From Cytophagaceae bacterium (lineage in GTDB: Bacteria > Bacteroidota > Bacteroidia > Cytophagales > Spirosomataceae): a stretch of 64,000 bases of DNA. Positions 61,888 to 64,000 of this stretch are shown here, piece by piece (the stretch's first letter is position 1; each line of letters starts with the position of its first letter). The notes beneath the pieces were generated by a model that was not told the origin of the DNA, did not search any database, and was given only the letters and a program-made list of their open reading frames with translations. Location: assembly GCA_016722655.1 (NCBI GenBank), contig JADKIR010000004.1, forward strand, positions 2,418,001 through 2,482,000. The letters run 5' to 3'. Made by a program: the position numbers and the translations under genes.

Positions 61888-62316
61888 TTAAATATCTTTG
61901 AGTTTGACCATACAAATCACTTCATCCATAGTAAGGTAATCTTCCAGACAGAATCCATTTTCAAAATCAACTTCAGGGTTTTTCACCATTTCATCAAATG
62001 TCTGACCAATTATGCCCGGGTTTGCCATATAATTGCTCAGATTTCTACAGAGATATTTTCCCGCCGGAATACTTTCGGTTTCCAATGACAGAGCTTCCGG
62101 GTCATCACCAGGGTTCTTTTTAACAGCTGCCCAATATTCAATCCCTCCCTCAGGATTTCCCTGTGATTTTCCAAAATATCTTCTTGTATCATCAGGTTTT
62201 ATGATGCCATGAAGTTTTTTATGAGCCGCCATCACCCCATCAGGGAAAGAAGCTGCTTTGACCACTAAAAGTTCAAATCCGGTTTCGATTTCTTTCAGAT
62301 AGGTTGAGCTTTCCAT
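61888..62316 (-). CDS. GyrI-like/effector-binding domain small protein
   Basis: A 142-residue protein resembling the AraC-type effector-binding (GyrI-like) domain: FELLVVKAASFPDGVM at the start, RRYFGKSQGNPEGGIEYWAAV, and ETESIPAGKYLCRNLSNYMANPGIIGQTFDEM near residues 80-110. Such domains bind small lipophilic molecules, and some bind DNA gyrase. No HTH is attached. It lies 33 bp after the SRPBCC gene. Confidence 0.75.
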   Translation of the reverse strand: MESSTYLKEIETGFELLVVKAASFPDGVMAAHKKLHGIIKPDDTRRYFGKSQGNPEGGIEYWAAVKKNPGDDPEALSLETESIPAGKYLCRNLSNYMANPGIIGQTFDEMVKNPEVDFENGFCLEDYLTMDEVICMVKLKDI

Positions 62317-62349
62317 TGTTTTTACTTTTTCATAATTTGTTCAAAAATG

Positions 62350-62820
62350 TCAACCTTCGGCCAAATTCTTCAGAGCTTCGAGAGCTTTAGGCCAGCTTTC
62401 GGTGAAATAATCTAAATATTCCTCGTTAACATCCATGGTGACTTTCAACTTGCAATTGTTTTCACCTTGTGGTTCAAAATAATAATTCTCCAGAGCATCA
62501 CCCCATCCTTCCACCATTGGTCCTGAAGTAATTTCTTCGCCACCATGCAATATTCCGATGTGTTTTATACTGATAAACTCGCCACGAATATTATCTGCTA
62601 TCTGACTTACCATTCCACCTTCCTGGCCATCCTCCGAAATACCCACAAACAGAATTTTTGAACCTTTTTCCCAGCTTCCTTTAAAGTCAGATGTAGGATT
62701 GAAGATTTTTGTCCAGTTTTTGTAAGTTTCTTTCCCTATCATGATTTCATAGGTTTTTTGGGCTGATACATTGATTTCAATTTCAAAAGTTAACTTTTGA
62801 AAAATAGTTGATTTTTCCAT
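62350..62820 (-). CDS. SRPBCC-domain (AHSA1-like) protein
   Basis: A 156-residue START-like protein from the ATG at 62820 (an upstream extension in the same frame has no conserved residues). It opens with a beta strand (TIFQKLTFEIEINVSAQKTYEIMIGKET), continues YKNWTKIFNPTSDFKGSWEKGS, and closes with VNEEYLDYFTESWPKALEALKNL, the AHSA1/polyketide-cyclase-like pattern. Likely binds a hydrophobic ligand. It is divergent from the regulator gene at 62967. Confidence 0.85.
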   Translation of the reverse strand: MEKSTIFQKLTFEIEINVSAQKTYEIMIGKETYKNWTKIFNPTSDFKGSWEKGSKILFVGISEDGQEGGMVSQIADNIRGEFISIKHIGILHGGEEITSGPMVEGWGDALENYYFEPQGENNCKLKVTMDVNEEYLDYFTESWPKALEALKNLAEG

Positions 62821-62966
62821 AATCTGATTTTTTGTTAATTCTATATTGAAATTTTTACAATGCAAAGTTGCTTTGGAAAATGCTAAAAAATATGGTAAAA
62901 AAATACATTTTCGGGGGGTGATAATGACAGCATTTTGTTTTAAGTTTGTTTTTTCGGAAAAATATA

Positions 62967-63935
62967 ATGAAGAGAATTTCTGTTTATGTACCAAAAATGG
63001 CCGCAATTGAGGCCATTTCGCCTGCTTACAGGTTATTTAAAACGGCCAATCAGTTATTGGAGGCAACCGGCAAAGAACCGGCTTTCGAAGTTGAATATGT
63101 AGGTTTGGAAAAAGAAATTACCACAAATGATGGTGAATATAACGTAAAAGTAAGTCGTTTGATTGGGGAAATTGAAGAAACGGATATTGTGATAATTCCC
63201 GCTTTGTATGGCAATATGCATGCTGCAATTGAGGCCAACTTTGAAGCCATAGACTGGGTAAATAAAATGTACAAAAATGGAGCAGAAGTTGCCAGTTTGT
63301 GTGTAGGAGCCTTTCTTTTGGCTTCCACCGGTCTGGTAGAAGGTAAAAAATGTTCGACTCATTGGGCTTATTATCAGGAATTTAAAAATACTTTTCCCAA
63401 TGTTGAAATTGTAGAAGGAAAAATAATTACCGATGAAGGTAGATTGTATTCAAGTGGAGGTGCCAATTCGATCTGGAATTTATTGCTCTATTTACTTGAA
63501 AAATATACCGACAGATCAATCGCCATTTTGGCATCCAAATATTTTGCTATTGATATTGACCGCAATAGCCAGCATGCTTTCACTATTTTTTCCGGACAAA
63601 AAGGCCATAAAGACCCTGAAATTTTGAAAATCCAGAATTTTGTGGAAACCAATTTTACCGAAAAACTATCATTGGATCAGCTGGCCGAAAAGGCCAACCT
63701 TAGCCGGAGAAGTTTTGAGCGGAGGTTTAAAAATGCAACCAGCAATACTCTGGTGGAATATTTGCAGAGAGTGAGAGTGGAGGCTGCCAAACGGAATTTT
63801 GAGTCTTCCAGAAAAAATGTTTCGGAAGTGATGTACGAAGTCGGATATTCTGACACCAAGGCATTCAGAGATGTTTTCAAAAAAATCACCGGACTTACTC
63901 CGATCGAATACAGAAATAAATTTTCGAAAGTATAA
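62967..63935 (+). CDS. GlxA-type transcriptional regulator (DJ-1/PfpI-like domain plus AraC HTH)
   Basis: A 322-residue regulator from the ATG at 62967. The N-terminal PfpI-like domain (residues 1-190) has the nucleophile-elbow-like SLCVGAFLLASTGLVEGK and THW, and the C-terminal AraC domain (about 225-322) has LSLDQLAEKANLSRRSFERRFKNATSNTLVEYLQRVR (split here across two helices) and VSEVMYEVGYSDTKAFRDVFKKITGLTPIEYR. It lies divergent from the SRPBCC/GyrI-like/VOC genes, which it may control. Confidence 0.92.
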   Translation: MKRISVYVPKMAAIEAISPAYRLFKTANQLLEATGKEPAFEVEYVGLEKEITTNDGEYNVKVSRLIGEIEETDIVIIPALYGNMHAAIEANFEAIDWVNKMYKNGAEVASLCVGAFLLASTGLVEGKKCSTHWAYYQEFKNTFPNVEIVEGKIITDEGRLYSSGGANSIWNLLLYLLEKYTDRSIAILASKYFAIDIDRNSQHAFTIFSGQKGHKDPEILKIQNFVETNFTEKLSLDQLAEKANLSRRSFERRFKNATSNTLVEYLQRVRVEAAKRNFESSRKNVSEVMYEVGYSDTKAFRDVFKKITGLTPIEYRNKFSKV

Positions 63936-63942
63936 ACAAAAA

Positions 63943-63969
63943 AACCGGAGCAAAGGCCCCGGTTTTTTT
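63943..63969 (+). terminator. Rho-independent terminator of the GlxA-type regulator
   Basis: AACCGGAGC (63943-63951) pairs with GCCCCGGTT (63956-63964) with one mismatch, then a T run to 63969. Confidence 0.8.
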
Positions 63970-64000
63970 GTATTATTTAAAAAGAAATTATTTTTTCTCT

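Overview
The window reads as a chromosome segment of a Bacteroidota bacterium, most likely an aerobic member of the Cytophagales (the order is an inference). Signs are a type IX secretion C-terminal tail on an M1 peptidase, DUF5686 and DUF4494 proteins, a PafA-type phosphatase, a SusB-like GH97 enzyme, LytTR/LytS signalling, A+T-rich intergenic DNA and short 7- and 8-bp tandem repeats. There are no rRNA genes, phage genes, transposases or CRISPR arrays. One tRNA gene (Gly-CCC) is present.

Layout. 1-6.2 kb: 3' end of lon, a saccharopine dehydrogenase-type reductase, a SufA/IscA-type Fe-S carrier, a YiiX-like permuted papain-fold hydrolase and a DUF5686 outer-membrane protein. 6.1-9.3 kb (minus strand): a small glycan locus with a WbsX/GH99-like protein and two GT2 glycosyltransferases, one frameshifted. 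9.4-16.6 kb: methylmalonyl-CoA epimerase, mutS, a 56-residue ORF, a two-domain thioredoxin-fold protein, an EamA transporter and pyrH-frr. 16.8-23.6 kb: a redox module made of a GltD/PreT-like flavoprotein, a giant pyruvate:ferredoxin oxidoreductase (PFOR) and a dihydroorotate dehydrogenase-like flavoprotein that lacks the usual catalytic Cys/Ser. 23.6-25.4 kb: an HNH endonuclease, a frameshifted small gene, a small orphan and two copies of a structured intergenic repeat. 25.4-31.3 kb: secreted M1 peptidase, tandem octamer arrays, a lysophospholipase-like hydrolase, a thioredoxin-like protein, a small MscS protein and an rRNA m5C methyltransferase. 31.3-35.8 kb: a second glycan locus (three glycosyltransferases and a second WbsX). 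35.9-45.2 kb: TonB receptor, QueD, LpxB, a lipoprotein, SufB, DUF5694, an Xre-RES toxin-antitoxin pair, an SDR, MtgA, a third copy of the structured repeat and tRNA-Gly. 45.2-49.4 kb: GH97, MmcQ/YjbR, DUF4494 and a ROK glucokinase. 49.5-55.1 kb: an ABC/YtrA-type GntR/GIN-domain operon with a dyad operator at its start codon, and glycerate kinase plus a LytTR/LytS two-component pair. 55.2-64 kb: phosphatase, thioesterase, barrel protein, patatin, MFS, PafA, and a VOC/GyrI-like/SRPBCC cluster divergent from a GlxA-type AraC regulator.

What stands out. (1) The PFOR module resembles a PreT-PreA pair with its ferredoxin domain moved from the DHOD-like to the GltD-like partner. (2) Three ~113-bp intergenic elements keep constant boxes, while the hairpins between them differ completely in sequence yet stay paired. 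(3) Octamer arrays sit just 3' of stop codons in the same sense orientation at three loci. (4) Two genes carry single-base frameshifts at homopolymers, which may be real decay or sequencing error.
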